DNA of 64,000 bases, from positions 62,001 to 126,000 of the forward strand of contig NZ_JAHWGT010000021.1 of NCBI RefSeq assembly GCF_020873895.1. The letters are read 5' to 3'. The translations under genes and the position numbers were made by a program. Origin of the DNA: Streptomyces sp. DH12. GTDB taxonomy: Bacteria > Actinomycetota > Actinomycetes > Streptomycetales > Streptomycetaceae. Positions 56,941-64,000 of the stretch are shown here, one piece after another. Each line of letters opens with the position of its first letter. Position 1 is the stretch's first letter. Under the pieces are notes generated by a model, which saw only the letters and a program-made list of their open reading frames with translations, was not told the DNA's origin and did not search any database.

Positions 56941-56975
56941 CGCGGCCGCCGCCCACGGGGTGGACGGCGGCCGCG
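56941..56975 (-). terminator. Terminator after guaA
   Basis: CGCGGCCGCCG (56941-56951) pairs with CGGCGGCCGCG (56965-56975), extended inward by CCAC/GTGG after one mismatch. It starts 16 bp past the guaA stop. Confidence 0.8.
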
Positions 56976-56990
56976 TACGGGCGGGTGGGG

Positions 56991-58583
56991 TCACTCCCAC
57001 TCGATGGTGCCCGGGGGCTTGCTGGTGACGTCGAGGACGACGCGGTTGACGTCCGCGACCTCGTTGGTGATGCGGGTGGAGATGCGGGCGAGCACGTCGT
57101 ACGGCATGCGCGTCCAGTCCGCCGTCATGGCGTCCTCGGACGAGACGGGGCGCAGCACGATCGGGTGGCCGTAGGTGCGGCCGTCGCCCTGCACGCCGAC
57201 CGAGCGGACGTCGGCGAGGAGGACGACCGGGCACTGCCAGATGTCGCGGTCCAGACCGGCCGCCGTCAGCTCCTCGCGGGCGATGGCGTCGGCCTCCCGG
57301 AGCAGGTCCAGGCGCTCCTTGGTGACCTCGCCGACGATGCGGATGCCGAGGCCGGGGCCGGGGAACGGCTGCCGCTGGACGATCTCCTCCGGCAGGCCGA
57401 GCTCCTGGCCGACCATGCGGACCTCGTCCTTGAACAGCTTGCGCAGCGGCTCGATGAGCTGGAACTCCAGGTCCTCGGGGAGGCCGCCGACGTTGTGGTG
57501 GGACTTGATGTTGGCCGTGCCGCTGCCGCCGCCGGACTCCACGACGTCCGGGTAGAGCGTGCCCTGCACGAGGAACTCCACCGCCGGGCCCTCGTCCGCG
57601 ATGATCTCGGCCTGCGCCTGCTCGAAGACGCGGATGAACTCCCGACCGATGATCTTCCGCTTCTCCTCGGGGTCGGAGACCCCGGTGAGCGCGGCGAGGA
57701 AGCGCTCCTGCGCGTCGACGACCTTCAGCTGGACGCCGGTCGCGGCGACGAAGTCCTTCTCGACCTGCTCGGTCTCGCCCTTGCGCATCAGGCCGTGGTC
57801 GACGTAGACGCAGGTGAGCTGGGAGCCGATGGCCCGCTGGACGAGCGCGGCGGCCACGGCGGAGTCGACACCGCCGGACAGGCCGCAGATGGCGCGCTTG
57901 TCGCCGACCTGCTCGCGGATGGCGGCGACCTGCTCCTCGATGACGTTGCCCGTCGTCCAGGACGGCTCGATGCCCGCGCCCCGGTACAGGAAGTGCTCCA
58001 GGATCTGCTGGCCGTGCGTGGAGTGCATCACCTCGGGGTGGTACTGCACGCCGTACAGCTTCTTCTCGTCGTTCTCGAAGGCGGCGACCGGCACGACGTC
58101 CGTGGACGCGGTGACGGCGAAGCCCTCGGGCGCGGCCGAGCAGGCGTCGCCGTGGGACATCCACACGGACTGCTCGCCGGGGGTGCCCTCGAAGAGCGTC
58201 GACCCGTTCCTCGTCACCTGCAGCCGCGTGCGGCCGTACTCGCGGGCGCCGGTGTTGTCGACGGTGCCGCCGAGGGTCTCGGCCATCAGCTGGAAGCCGT
58301 AGCACATGCCGAAGACGGGGACGCCGGCCTCGAAGAGCGCGCGGTCGAGGCGGGGCGCGCCCTCCTCGTACACGGAGGAGGGGCCACCGGAGAGGATGAT
58401 CGCCCTGGGGTTCCTGGCCAGCATCTCGGACACCGGCATGGTGGACGGGACGATCTCGCTGTAGACCCGGGCCTCACGGACGCGGCGGGCGATGAGCTGG
58501 GCGTACTGCGCGCCGAAATCGACAACGAGGACTGCGTCCGGGTCGGTGTCGGTCGAGGCGGCAGCGGGGGTCGCTGATGACAC
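56991..58583 (-). CDS. guaA: GMP synthase (glutamine-hydrolysing)
   Basis: A 530-residue GMP synthetase that aminates XMP. Class I glutamine amidotransferase: V-V-D-F-G-A-Q-Y, nucleophile C in M-C-Y-G-F-Q, H and E in Q-Y-H-P-E-V. ATP-pyrophosphatase: P-loop S-G-G-V-D-S-A. The C-terminal dimerisation domain ends G-T-I-E-W-E. The GTG start has GGAAGG eight bases upstream. TAGAAT at 58626-58631 (minus strand) is a plausible -10. Confidence 0.97.
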   Translation of the reverse strand: MSSATPAAASTDTDPDAVLVVDFGAQYAQLIARRVREARVYSEIVPSTMPVSEMLARNPRAIILSGGPSSVYEEGAPRLDRALFEAGVPVFGMCYGFQLMAETLGGTVDNTGAREYGRTRLQVTRNGSTLFEGTPGEQSVWMSHGDACSAAPEGFAVTASTDVVPVAAFENDEKKLYGVQYHPEVMHSTHGQQILEHFLYRGAGIEPSWTTGNVIEEQVAAIREQVGDKRAICGLSGGVDSAVAAALVQRAIGSQLTCVYVDHGLMRKGETEQVEKDFVAATGVQLKVVDAQERFLAALTGVSDPEEKRKIIGREFIRVFEQAQAEIIADEGPAVEFLVQGTLYPDVVESGGGSGTANIKSHHNVGGLPEDLEFQLIEPLRKLFKDEVRMVGQELGLPEEIVQRQPFPGPGLGIRIVGEVTKERLDLLREADAIAREELTAAGLDRDIWQCPVVLLADVRSVGVQGDGRTYGHPIVLRPVSSEDAMTADWTRMPYDVLARISTRITNEVADVNRVVLDVTSKPPGTIEWE

Positions 58584-58625
58584 TACGGCGGCCTTCCGGC
58601 GGTGGGAGGGGTCGGGTATCAGTCA

Positions 58626-58631
58626 ATTCTA
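58626..58631 (-). promoter_or_regulatory. Candidate -10 of the guaA promoter
   Basis: TAGAAT on the minus strand, with a predicted start about 36 bases before the guaA GTG. It matches the -10 consensus well, but no clear -35 is visible. Confidence 0.4.
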
Positions 58632-58711
58632 CCGGCGCGGCCGACGGTCCTTTTCGTCTCACCATCCGAACCGCCCGGGGGCGCGGCTGGCCGCGGCGCG
58701 GCCCGGGGGTC

Positions 58712-58717
58712 CATACT
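58712..58717 (+). promoter_or_regulatory. Candidate -10 of the chorismate mutase leader transcript
   Basis: CATACT lies 8 bases before the leader peptide ATG, with TGGCCG 18 bases further upstream. Transcription would begin at or near the ATG, implying a leaderless leader peptide. Confidence 0.35.
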
Positions 58718-58724
58718 TGCCGCC

Positions 58725-58796
58725 ATGCGCACGCACACGACCTTCGTCTTTACCTATGGCACCGGCTGGTCCGGCTGCCGTGGTCGTGCTGCTTAG
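58725..58796 (+). CDS. Aromatic-amino-acid leader peptide before chorismate mutase
   Basis: A 23-residue open frame: ATG at 58725, TAG at 58794-58796. Residues 7-15 read F-V-F-T-Y-G-T-G-W, so Phe, Phe, Tyr and Trp fall within nine codons. Two of these use TTT and TAT, which are rare in this genome, and the end uses CGT GGT CGT GCT GCT. It is followed 17 bases later by a strong hairpin and then by the chorismate mutase gene. This is the classic layout of an amino-acid biosynthesis attenuator, with ribosome pausing on aromatic codons. Confidence 0.7.
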   Translation: MRTHTTFVFTYGTGWSGCRGRAA

Positions 58797-58808
58797 CAAC
58801 TGACGACT
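58780..58808 (+). promoter_or_regulatory. Possible alternative (anti-terminator) hairpin
   Basis: GTCGT near 58782 can pair with ACGAC near 58803, with TGCT/AGCA inside, spanning the leader stop codon. This uses the GACGA segment (58802-58806) that otherwise extends the terminator base by pairing with TCGTC (58848-58852). The two structures therefore compete, as expected for attenuation. Judged by eye only. Confidence 0.45.
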
Positions 58809-58812
58809 TCAC

Positions 58813-58847
58813 CAGGCGCCCCGGGCCGACAAGGCCCGGGGCGCCTG
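58813..58847 (+). terminator. Leader terminator hairpin before chorismate mutase
   Basis: A 15-bp perfect stem, CAGGCGCCCCGGGCC with its complement (58813-58827 / 58833-58847), and a five-base GACAA loop. It lies between the leader peptide and the chorismate mutase start at 58910. No U-tract follows. Confidence 0.8.
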
Positions 58848-58909
58848 TCGTCTCCGCCGGGCCGTACGCCGCCCCGGGGCTCCGCCCGACGAACGAGGAG
58901 CCCCCAGCG

Positions 58910-59230
58910 ATGACCCCCACGACCACCCCCGCCGAGACCGCCCGTGCCCGCACCACCGCCGGGACCACCGGCGCGCGGACGGAGGACGCCGCCGAACTGA
59001 TCACCGGCGCCCGTGAACGCGTCGACGCCCTCGACGACCGGATCATCGGCCTCATCCAGGAGCGCGTGGCCGTCTCGGCCGTCATCCAGGAGGCCCGCAT
59101 CGGCTCCGGTGGGCGCCGGATCGACCTCGCGCGGGAGATGCAGGTCCTGGCCCACTACCGGGACGCCCTGGGCCGGCCGGGCACGGCGCTGGCGATGACG
59201 ATGCTGGAGCTGTGCCGGGGCCGCGTCTGA
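58910..59230 (+). CDS. Chorismate mutase (AroQ-type)
   Basis: A 106-residue all-helical chorismate mutase: R-E-R-V-D-A-L-D-D-R-I-I-G-L-I-Q-E-R first helix with catalytic arginine, and I-Q-E-A-R-I-G-S-G-G-R-R-I-D-L-A-R-E around the second active-site segment. It converts chorismate to prephenate, committing flux to Phe and Tyr. CGAGGAG precedes the ATG. About 25 N-terminal Thr/Ala residues are disordered. Expression is likely set by the leader peptide and hairpin upstream. Confidence 0.93.
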   Translation: MTPTTTPAETARARTTAGTTGARTEDAAELITGARERVDALDDRIIGLIQERVAVSAVIQEARIGSGGRRIDLAREMQVLAHYRDALGRPGTALAMTMLELCRGRV

Positions 59231-59864
59231 GTTCGGCCCCGTCTCTCACCCGTACGGCGCGTGACCCGGGCCACACCACCTCGTTGGTCCCGGTGTCCGT
59301 GCCAGCCAGGGGCGGGCCGCAGCAAACCACGCGTGGCTCCGCTGGAGCGTGTGGCGCACCGCTGGGTGCGCCGTGGGACCTCGCTCCAGTGTGCGTGACC
59401 GGGCGGCAGGGGACAGCAGCCCGGTCACCGGAAGAGCGGTCGGCCCCGGGGACGCCCGGAGCCGACCGCACCGGACCGTCCCGTCCCGAGTCGGTCCGGC
59501 AGCACCATCCCCCAGCACCACGGTCCCGCGGCTCCGCGGTCCCGCAGACACCCCGAGCCCCACCTCCCCGCGCGGCGCGCCCTTCCACCCCCGGCGCCGC
59601 GCTCGGCCCCGGCGCAGCCCTGACCGCCGGTCGCCGACCCGGGCCCCGCCCCGCCGCCGACCGGCCGGGCGGGGCCTTCGGGCGTCCGCTTCCGCCGCGC
59701 GTGACACAGGACACATAAAGAAGTTGTCAGGACCCGTGCAACCAATGCGCGGGGTCGCGGGTCATGTATGCGAAACCAGGGCCACACCCGTCACGCACGC
59801 GGGCACGGGCCCGACCCGCATACGTGTCGCATCCGGCGGCACCCAGGACCCTGAGGTCTCCCAC
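59231..59864. other. Long intergenic region, no gene supported
   Basis: 634 bases between chorismate mutase and the sortase-substrate gene. A 168-residue plus-strand open frame (59212-59718) is Pro/Arg/Gly low-complexity without motif. A nested hairpin at 59342-59389 may terminate chorismate mutase. The AT-richer part at about 59705-59735 probably holds the promoter of the LAETG gene. Confidence 0.55.
59342..59389 (+). terminator. Nested hairpin downstream of chorismate mutase
   Basis: Inner stem GGCGCACC/GGTGCGCC (59353-59360 with 59365-59372) inside outer CTGGAGCG/CGCTCCAG (59342-59349 with 59382-59389). It lies 112 bases beyond the chorismate mutase stop. Confidence 0.5.
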
Positions 59865-60869
59865 GTGAAGCTTCGCCGCGCCATGGCCGTCGCCGCCGCG
59901 ACCGCCGTCATCTCCCCCGCCGCCTTCCTCATGGCTCCGGCCGCGTTCGCGACGGGCCCGACGCCGTCGGTGGAGGCCGAGGCCTCCGCGTCCCCGTCCC
60001 CCGTCGAGGAGGAGACGGAGTCCGCGGAGCCCACCCCGTCCGCCGACGAGACCGCGACCACCCCGGCCGAGGACGAGGAGAAGGGCGAGGCGACCACCGC
60101 CCCGGCGCCGTCCGTCAGCGCCCCGGCGCCCTCCGCGTCCCCGAGCACCTCGGTCTCGCCGTCGACCGGCACGAGCGCCTCCCCGTCGCCCTCCGAGGAG
60201 CCGGGCTCCTGCGAGGACGAGACGGACAACTCCGACGTCCACACCGAGCTGCGCGGCATGCCCTCGAAGGTCGTCGCCGGCTCCGGCTGGAAGAACTTCA
60301 CCTACCGCGTCACGAACAAGTCCGACCGCGACTTCAAGCAGGTCGAGGCGTACGTCATGACCGAGGCGGTCGACGGCAAGGAGTTCGAGGACATCTCGCG
60401 CTTCGTCACCGTCGAGGTCGACCTGGGCGACGGCTTCGAGTCCATCGACGACATCGAGGGCTACTTCGGCCAGACGCAGCTGAAGGCCGGCGAGTACGCC
60501 GACGCGCCGATGCGCCTCAAGGTCGACGCCAAGGCCCCGGCCGGCTTCGGCGTGGCGGTCACCCTCGGCGTCAACGTCACCGAGAAGAACGTCTGCGAGT
60601 ACGGCGACGTCAACATCTACGACTTCGACATCCTCGCCGCCGGCACCAAGCCCGGTGCCGTCGACGACGCCGAGGGCAAGCCCGGCAAGCCCGACAACAA
60701 GCCCGGCCCGCAGGGCGGCCTGAACGAGATGCCCGTGACCGGCACGCTCGCCGAGACCGGTTCCAGCTCGATGCTGCCGACCATCGGCATCGCCGGTGGC
60801 GTCGCCATCGTCGCCGGTGCCGGCGTCGTCTTCGCGCTGAAGCGCCGCAACAGCGGTGCCACCGCCTGA
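59865..60869 (+). CDS. LAETG-type cell-wall-anchored surface protein
   Basis: A 334-residue sortase substrate. The signal peptide (K-L-R-R-A-M-A-V-A-A-A-T) ends near A-F-A-T. A Ser/Pro/Thr/Glu-rich stalk runs to about 120, followed by a beta-rich domain (E-L-R-G-M-P-S-K-V-V-A-G-S-G-W-K-N-F-T-Y). The end has L-A-E-T-G, a hydrophobic segment (L-P-T-I-G-I-A-G-G-V-A-I-V-A-G) and K-R-R-N. L-A-x-T-G is the class E sortase motif in Streptomyces. GAGG is eight bases before the GTG. Confidence 0.9.
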   Translation: MKLRRAMAVAAATAVISPAAFLMAPAAFATGPTPSVEAEASASPSPVEEETESAEPTPSADETATTPAEDEEKGEATTAPAPSVSAPAPSASPSTSVSPSTGTSASPSPSEEPGSCEDETDNSDVHTELRGMPSKVVAGSGWKNFTYRVTNKSDRDFKQVEAYVMTEAVDGKEFEDISRFVTVEVDLGDGFESIDDIEGYFGQTQLKAGEYADAPMRLKVDAKAPAGFGVAVTLGVNVTEKNVCEYGDVNIYDFDILAAGTKPGAVDDAEGKPGKPDNKPGPQGGLNEMPVTGTLAETGSSSMLPTIGIAGGVAIVAGAGVVFALKRRNSGATA

Positions 60870-60890
60870 CGGCACACCCGCTGAACCAGG

Positions 60891-60924
60891 GAGGCGCTGC
60901 ACTCGGAGGGGGGTGCAGCGCCTC
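60891..60924 (+). terminator. Terminator after the LAETG gene
   Basis: GAGGCGCTGCAC (60891-60902) pairs perfectly with GTGCAGCGCCTC (60913-60924) across a ten-base loop, 21 bases past the stop. Confidence 0.8.
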
Positions 60925-60935
60925 TCGTCGTGTCC

Positions 60936-61025
60936 GGAGCCGTTTCCGCAGGCGTGCCGCGGAGCCGCTCCCGCAGGCGTGTTCCGCAGCCGCTCTCGTA
61001 GGCGTGTTCCGCAGCCGTCTCCGGA
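60936..61025. repeat. 25-bp tandem repeats between convergent genes
   Basis: Units begin at 60936, 60961 and 60986, with a partial fourth at 61011. The core is (G/C)AGCCG(C/T)T(C/T)(C/T)CG(C/T)AGGCGTG. It sits between the LAETG terminator and the GMC oxidoreductase stop. Confidence 0.85.
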
Positions 61026-61044
61026 CCCCGCCGCCCCGGTGGGC

Positions 61045-62895
61045 TCAGCCCTCCGGGGGGACGGCCGACGCGGGCGGGGCCTTCGGGGGGACCTTCGGCA
61101 GGCCGAGGAAGGGCAGCTTCAGGGCGGCGAAGGCGTGCGGCGGGACGGCCGGGGACTTCGGTTCGACGGGCGTCAGACGCCGGTAGCCCTCCCCCTGCGC
61201 CGGGCGGGGGTCCGGCTCGCCCTTGTTGGGCCAGAGGGACATCGCGCGCTCCGCCTGCGCCGTGATGGTGAGGGAGGGGTTCACCCCGAGGTTCGCGGAG
61301 ACGGCGGCGCCGTCCACGACGAGGATGCCGGGGTGGCCGTACAGGCGGTGGTACGGGTCGATGACGCCGTCCCGCGCGCTCGCGCCGATGACGCAGCCGC
61401 CGAGGAAGTGCGCGGTGAGCGGGGTGCCCATCAGCTCGCCGACGTTCGAGCCCGCGAAACCGTTGATCTCCTCGGCGAGCAGGGACGCCGCCCGGGTCGC
61501 CGCCGGGATCTGCTTCGGGTTGGGTGAGCCGTGGCCCTGCCGCGCGGTGAGGAGGCCCTTGCCGATGCCGCCCGGCTTGCGGTACGTCGTCAGCGAGTTG
61601 TCCAGCGACTGCATGACGAGACCGATGATCGTCCGCTCGGACCAGCGGTGGTTGGAGAGCGAGCGCAGCGCGAGGACCGGGTGGCGGACCACGTTGCCCA
61701 GCCAGGCCGCGACGCGGTTCCTCGCCAGCGGCACCTGGAGGATCGACAGCGAGCCCATCGCGTTGGAGCCCTTGCCGTAGCGGACCGGCTCGATGTGGGT
61801 GGCCGCGTCGGGGTGGATGGACGAGGTGATGGCCACGCCCCGGGTGAAGTCGGCCTTCGGCACGCCGTGGCGCCTGCGGTAGCGGCGGTCGGTGGTCTGG
61901 GAGCCGACGAGCGCCTCGGAGTTGGTGCGGGTCAGCTCGCCCAGGCGGTCGGAGAGGCGCGGCAGCAGCCCCTGGTCGCGCATCCGGTGCAGGAGCGTCT
62001 GCGTCCCGTACGTCCCCGCCGCGACGACGACGAACCGGGCGCGGTACGTGCGGGGCGCGGCCTTGCGCCGGTTGGTCGGCACCGTCGTGACGCGGTGGCC
62101 GCCGCGGCCGTCCTCGGTCACCTCCGTGACCGTCGTCATCGGGTGGATCACCGCGCCGGCCTTCTCGGCGAGGTACAGGTAGTTCTCCGTGAGCATGTTC
62201 TTCGAGCCGTGCCGGCAGCCCGTCATGCACTCGCCGCACTCGTTGCAGGCCCGCCGGGACGGGCCGGCGCCGCCGAAGTACGGGTCGGGCACCTCGTCGC
62301 CGGGGGCGGCCCGGGTGGCGCCGTCCGCGTCCCGCCCGTCGCCGAAGAAGACGCCGACGGGCGCGAGGTGGAAGGTGTCGCCGACGCCCATGGCCTCGGC
62401 GGTCGCCTTCAGGTGCACGTCGGAGGGGGTCATCGTCGGGTTCAGGCGGACGCCCAGCATCCGCTTGGCCTGGTCGTAGTACGGGGCGAGTTCGTCCTGC
62501 CAGTCGGTGATGGCAGCCCACTGCTTGTCCCGGAAGAACGCCGGCGGCGGCACGTACAGGGTGTTGGCGTAGTTGAGGGAGCCGCCGCCCACGCCCGCGC
62601 CGGCCAGGACCATGACGTTGCCGAGGAGGTGGACCCGCTGGAGGCCGTACAGGCCGAGGGCGGGCGCCCAGAGGTACTTGCGCAGGTCCCAGGAGGTCCT
62701 GGGGAGCGTGCCGGGGGTGAAGCGGCGGCCCGCCTCCAGGACGGCGACGCGGTACCCCTTCTCGGTGAGGCGCAGGGCCGACACGGAGCCGCCGAAGCCG
62801 GAGCCGACGACGACCACGTCGTAGTCGTACGCGTCGTCCTCCGCGGCTTCCGGCGCGGTTCCCGACGGTTTCTGGGCAGGGGGGACCTCGGACAT
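61045..62895 (-). CDS. GMC oxidoreductase with a cysteine cluster
   Basis: A 616-residue FAD-dependent GMC oxidoreductase. The FAD motif G-S-G-F-G-G-S is near residue 33 and G-A-G-V-G-G-G-S-L-N-Y near 103. An unusual C-x2-C-x2-C-x3-C run (C-N-E-C-G-E-C-M-T-G-C), ferredoxin-like in spacing, precedes R-H-G-S-K-N. The C-terminal H-F-L-G-G-C-V-I-G supplies the catalytic histidine. GAGGAG precedes the ATG. It follows the aldehyde dehydrogenase gene by 50 bp. Substrate unknown; cholesterol-oxidase-like enzymes are the nearest relatives I recall. Confidence 0.87.
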   Translation of the reverse strand: MSEVPPAQKPSGTAPEAAEDDAYDYDVVVVGSGFGGSVSALRLTEKGYRVAVLEAGRRFTPGTLPRTSWDLRKYLWAPALGLYGLQRVHLLGNVMVLAGAGVGGGSLNYANTLYVPPPAFFRDKQWAAITDWQDELAPYYDQAKRMLGVRLNPTMTPSDVHLKATAEAMGVGDTFHLAPVGVFFGDGRDADGATRAAPGDEVPDPYFGGAGPSRRACNECGECMTGCRHGSKNMLTENYLYLAEKAGAVIHPMTTVTEVTEDGRGGHRVTTVPTNRRKAAPRTYRARFVVVAAGTYGTQTLLHRMRDQGLLPRLSDRLGELTRTNSEALVGSQTTDRRYRRRHGVPKADFTRGVAITSSIHPDAATHIEPVRYGKGSNAMGSLSILQVPLARNRVAAWLGNVVRHPVLALRSLSNHRWSERTIIGLVMQSLDNSLTTYRKPGGIGKGLLTARQGHGSPNPKQIPAATRAASLLAEEINGFAGSNVGELMGTPLTAHFLGGCVIGASARDGVIDPYHRLYGHPGILVVDGAAVSANLGVNPSLTITAQAERAMSLWPNKGEPDPRPAQGEGYRRLTPVEPKSPAVPPHAFAALKLPFLGLPKVPPKAPPASAVPPEG

Positions 62896-62945
62896 GGCTC
62901 TCCTCGTACCGGAAGGGGTGAAGCGGGCGGCGCGCCGGTCCGTCG

Positions 62946-64000
62946 TCAGCGCAGGCGCAGGGCCTTCATCAGTCGCAGGCTGCGGCTCATGAAGGCCGCG
63001 TACTTCTCGTCGTCCATGCCGAACGCGGGGGCGAGCGGCATGAGGCGCTGGTGGGCGACGGTCTGGGCCTCGGTGTACTTGAGGATGCCCTCCGAGCCGT
63101 GCCGGCGGCCCAGGCCCGAGTCCTTCATGCCGCCCATCGGCGCCTGCACGCTGCCGTACGCGGCGCCGTACCCCTCGTTGACGTTGACGGTGCCGGCGCG
63201 CAGCCGGGCCGCGACGGCGAGGCCGCGGCGGCCGTCCTTCGTCCAGACGCTGGCGTTGAGGCCGTACGGGGTGGCGTTGGCGCGCTCGACGGCCTCGTCC
63301 TCGTCGGTGAAGCGGTACACCGAGACGACCGGGCCGAAGGTCTCCTCGCCGCACACCGCCATCGGCTCCCGCACGCCGTCGAGGATGGTCGGCTCGTAGA
63401 AGAGCGGGCCGACGTCGGGGCGGGCGACACCGCCGGCGAGTACCTCCGCCCCCTGCGCGACGGCCTCCTCGACGTGCCGCACGACGGTCTCCAGCTGCCG
63501 TTCGCCGACGAGCGAGCCCATGTCCGCGCCGTACGCGAGGGACGTGCCCAGCCGCATCGCCTTCGTCCGGGCGACGAAGCGCTCCAGGAAGGCGTCGGCG
63601 ACGGACTCGTGGACGTAGAGCCGCTCGATGGAGATGCACAGCTGGCCCGCCGAGGAGAAGCAGGCGCGGACGGCGCCCGCGGCGGCCTTCTCGATGTCGG
63701 CGTCGCGCAGCACGAGCATGGCGTTCTTGCCGCCCAGTTCGAGGGAGACGCCGACGAGCCGGGCCGCGGCGCCCTTGGCGACCTCGCGGCCGGTGCGCGT
63801 GGAGCCGGTGAACGAGACGTAGTCGGCGTGCCGGACCACCTCCGGGCCGACCACCGGGCCCTCGCCGAGGACGATCTGGAACACCTCGGCGGGCAGCCCC
63901 GCCTCGACGAGCAGGTCACGGGCCCACAGGGCGGTCAGCGCCGTCTCGGTGTCGGGCTTCATGACGACGGCGTTGCCGGCGGCGAAGGCGGGCAGCGCGT
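62946..64000 (-). CDS. Aldehyde dehydrogenase, succinate-semialdehyde type (N-terminus outside window)
   Basis: The C-terminal 350 or so residues of an NAD(P)-dependent aldehyde dehydrogenase; the frame continues past the window end. It shows S-F-T-G-S-T-R-T-G (cofactor loop), catalytic glutamate in S-L-E-L-G-G-K-N and catalytic cysteine in S-A-G-Q-L-C-I-S. Sequence style resembles the succinic-semialdehyde dehydrogenase group. It is upstream of, and probably co-transcribed with, the GMC oxidoreductase, suggesting alcohol to aldehyde to acid oxidation. Confidence 0.9.
   Translation of the reverse strand, partial: ALPAFAAGNAVVMKPDTETALTALWARDLLVEAGLPAEVFQIVLGEGPVVGPEVVRHADYVSFTGSTRTGREVAKGAAARLVGVSLELGGKNAMLVLRDADIEKAAAGAVRACFSSAGQLCISIERLYVHESVADAFLERFVARTKAMRLGTSLAYGADMGSLVGERQLETVVRHVEEAVAQGAEVLAGGVARPDVGPLFYEPTILDGVREPMAVCGEETFGPVVSVYRFTDEDEAVERANATPYGLNASVWTKDGRRGLAVAARLRAGTVNVNEGYGAAYGSVQAPMGGMKDSGLGRRHGSEGILKYTEAQTVAHQRLMPLAPAFGMDDEKYAAFMSRSLRLMKALRLR

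Noticed and set aside
59212-59718. 168-residue open frame after chorismate mutase
   Set aside because: Low-complexity composition, no motif, starts inside the previous gene and has no ribosome site.

Overview
The window is a core-chromosome segment of a high-GC actinomycete, almost certainly Streptomyces or a very close relative. The evidence is very high GC with strong G/C third-codon bias, many GTG starts, dense four-base (ATGA/GTGA) gene overlaps, and typical Streptomyces families (XRE/DUF5753 + DUF397, XRE-DUF2690, PspC-type histidine kinase, LAXTG surface protein). The order mdh, folD, purH/purN, sucCD, icmB, pcrA, guaA also agrees with the conserved Streptomyces core as I remember it; I could not search. 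I saw no rRNA, tRNA, CRISPR array, insertion sequence or prophage.

Layout. 1-11.0 kb: a MocR-type regulator divergent from an AhpD-like gene and a PEP-mutase-like gene, then a five-gene minus-strand operon for choline oxidation and betaine uptake (betB, betA, ABC ATPase, double permease, binding lipoprotein). 11.0-19 kb: small regulator/membrane pair, acyltransferase, malate dehydrogenase, XRE-DUF2690 protein, folD with a DUF3017 gene, small membrane proteins. 19-22.5 kb: XRE/DUF5753 gene with a tandem-duplicated DUF397 partner, then an FHA protein translationally coupled to a Ser/Thr kinase fused to a peptidase-inhibitor I36 domain. 22.7-32.6 kb: purH/purN, membrane proteins including a DUF6350 protein, a sigma-like protein with a membrane segment, and sucCD. 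32.9-41.5 kb: a five-gene set of unknown function (AAA ATPase, DUF5682, VWA on the minus strand; SWIM zinc finger and DUF5691 on the plus strand) around an MmpS-like lipoprotein. 41.7-51.3 kb: the small B12 subunit icmB, a lipase-like hydrolase, an M23 peptidase, the helicase pcrA and two NlpC/P60 hydrolases, one behind a probable c-di-AMP (ydaO-yuaA) riboswitch. 51.3-57 kb: an esterase, a PspC kinase/LuxR regulator pair divergent from a second PspC protein, and a DoxX protein. 57-64 kb: guaA, a chorismate mutase behind an aromatic-codon leader peptide and a strong hairpin (likely attenuator), an LAETG sortase-substrate protein, and a GMC oxidoreductase / aldehyde dehydrogenase pair, the latter cut by the window end.

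Most notable: (1) the leader peptide containing Phe, Phe, Tyr and Trp, with rare TTT and TAT codons, before chorismate mutase; (2) the AAA/DUF5682/VWA/SWIM/DUF5691 cluster with a nested inverted repeat at its promoter; (3) the FHA/kinase-I36 pair; (4) the recently duplicated DUF397 gene. Functions are inferred from recognised families and motifs; nothing was run.
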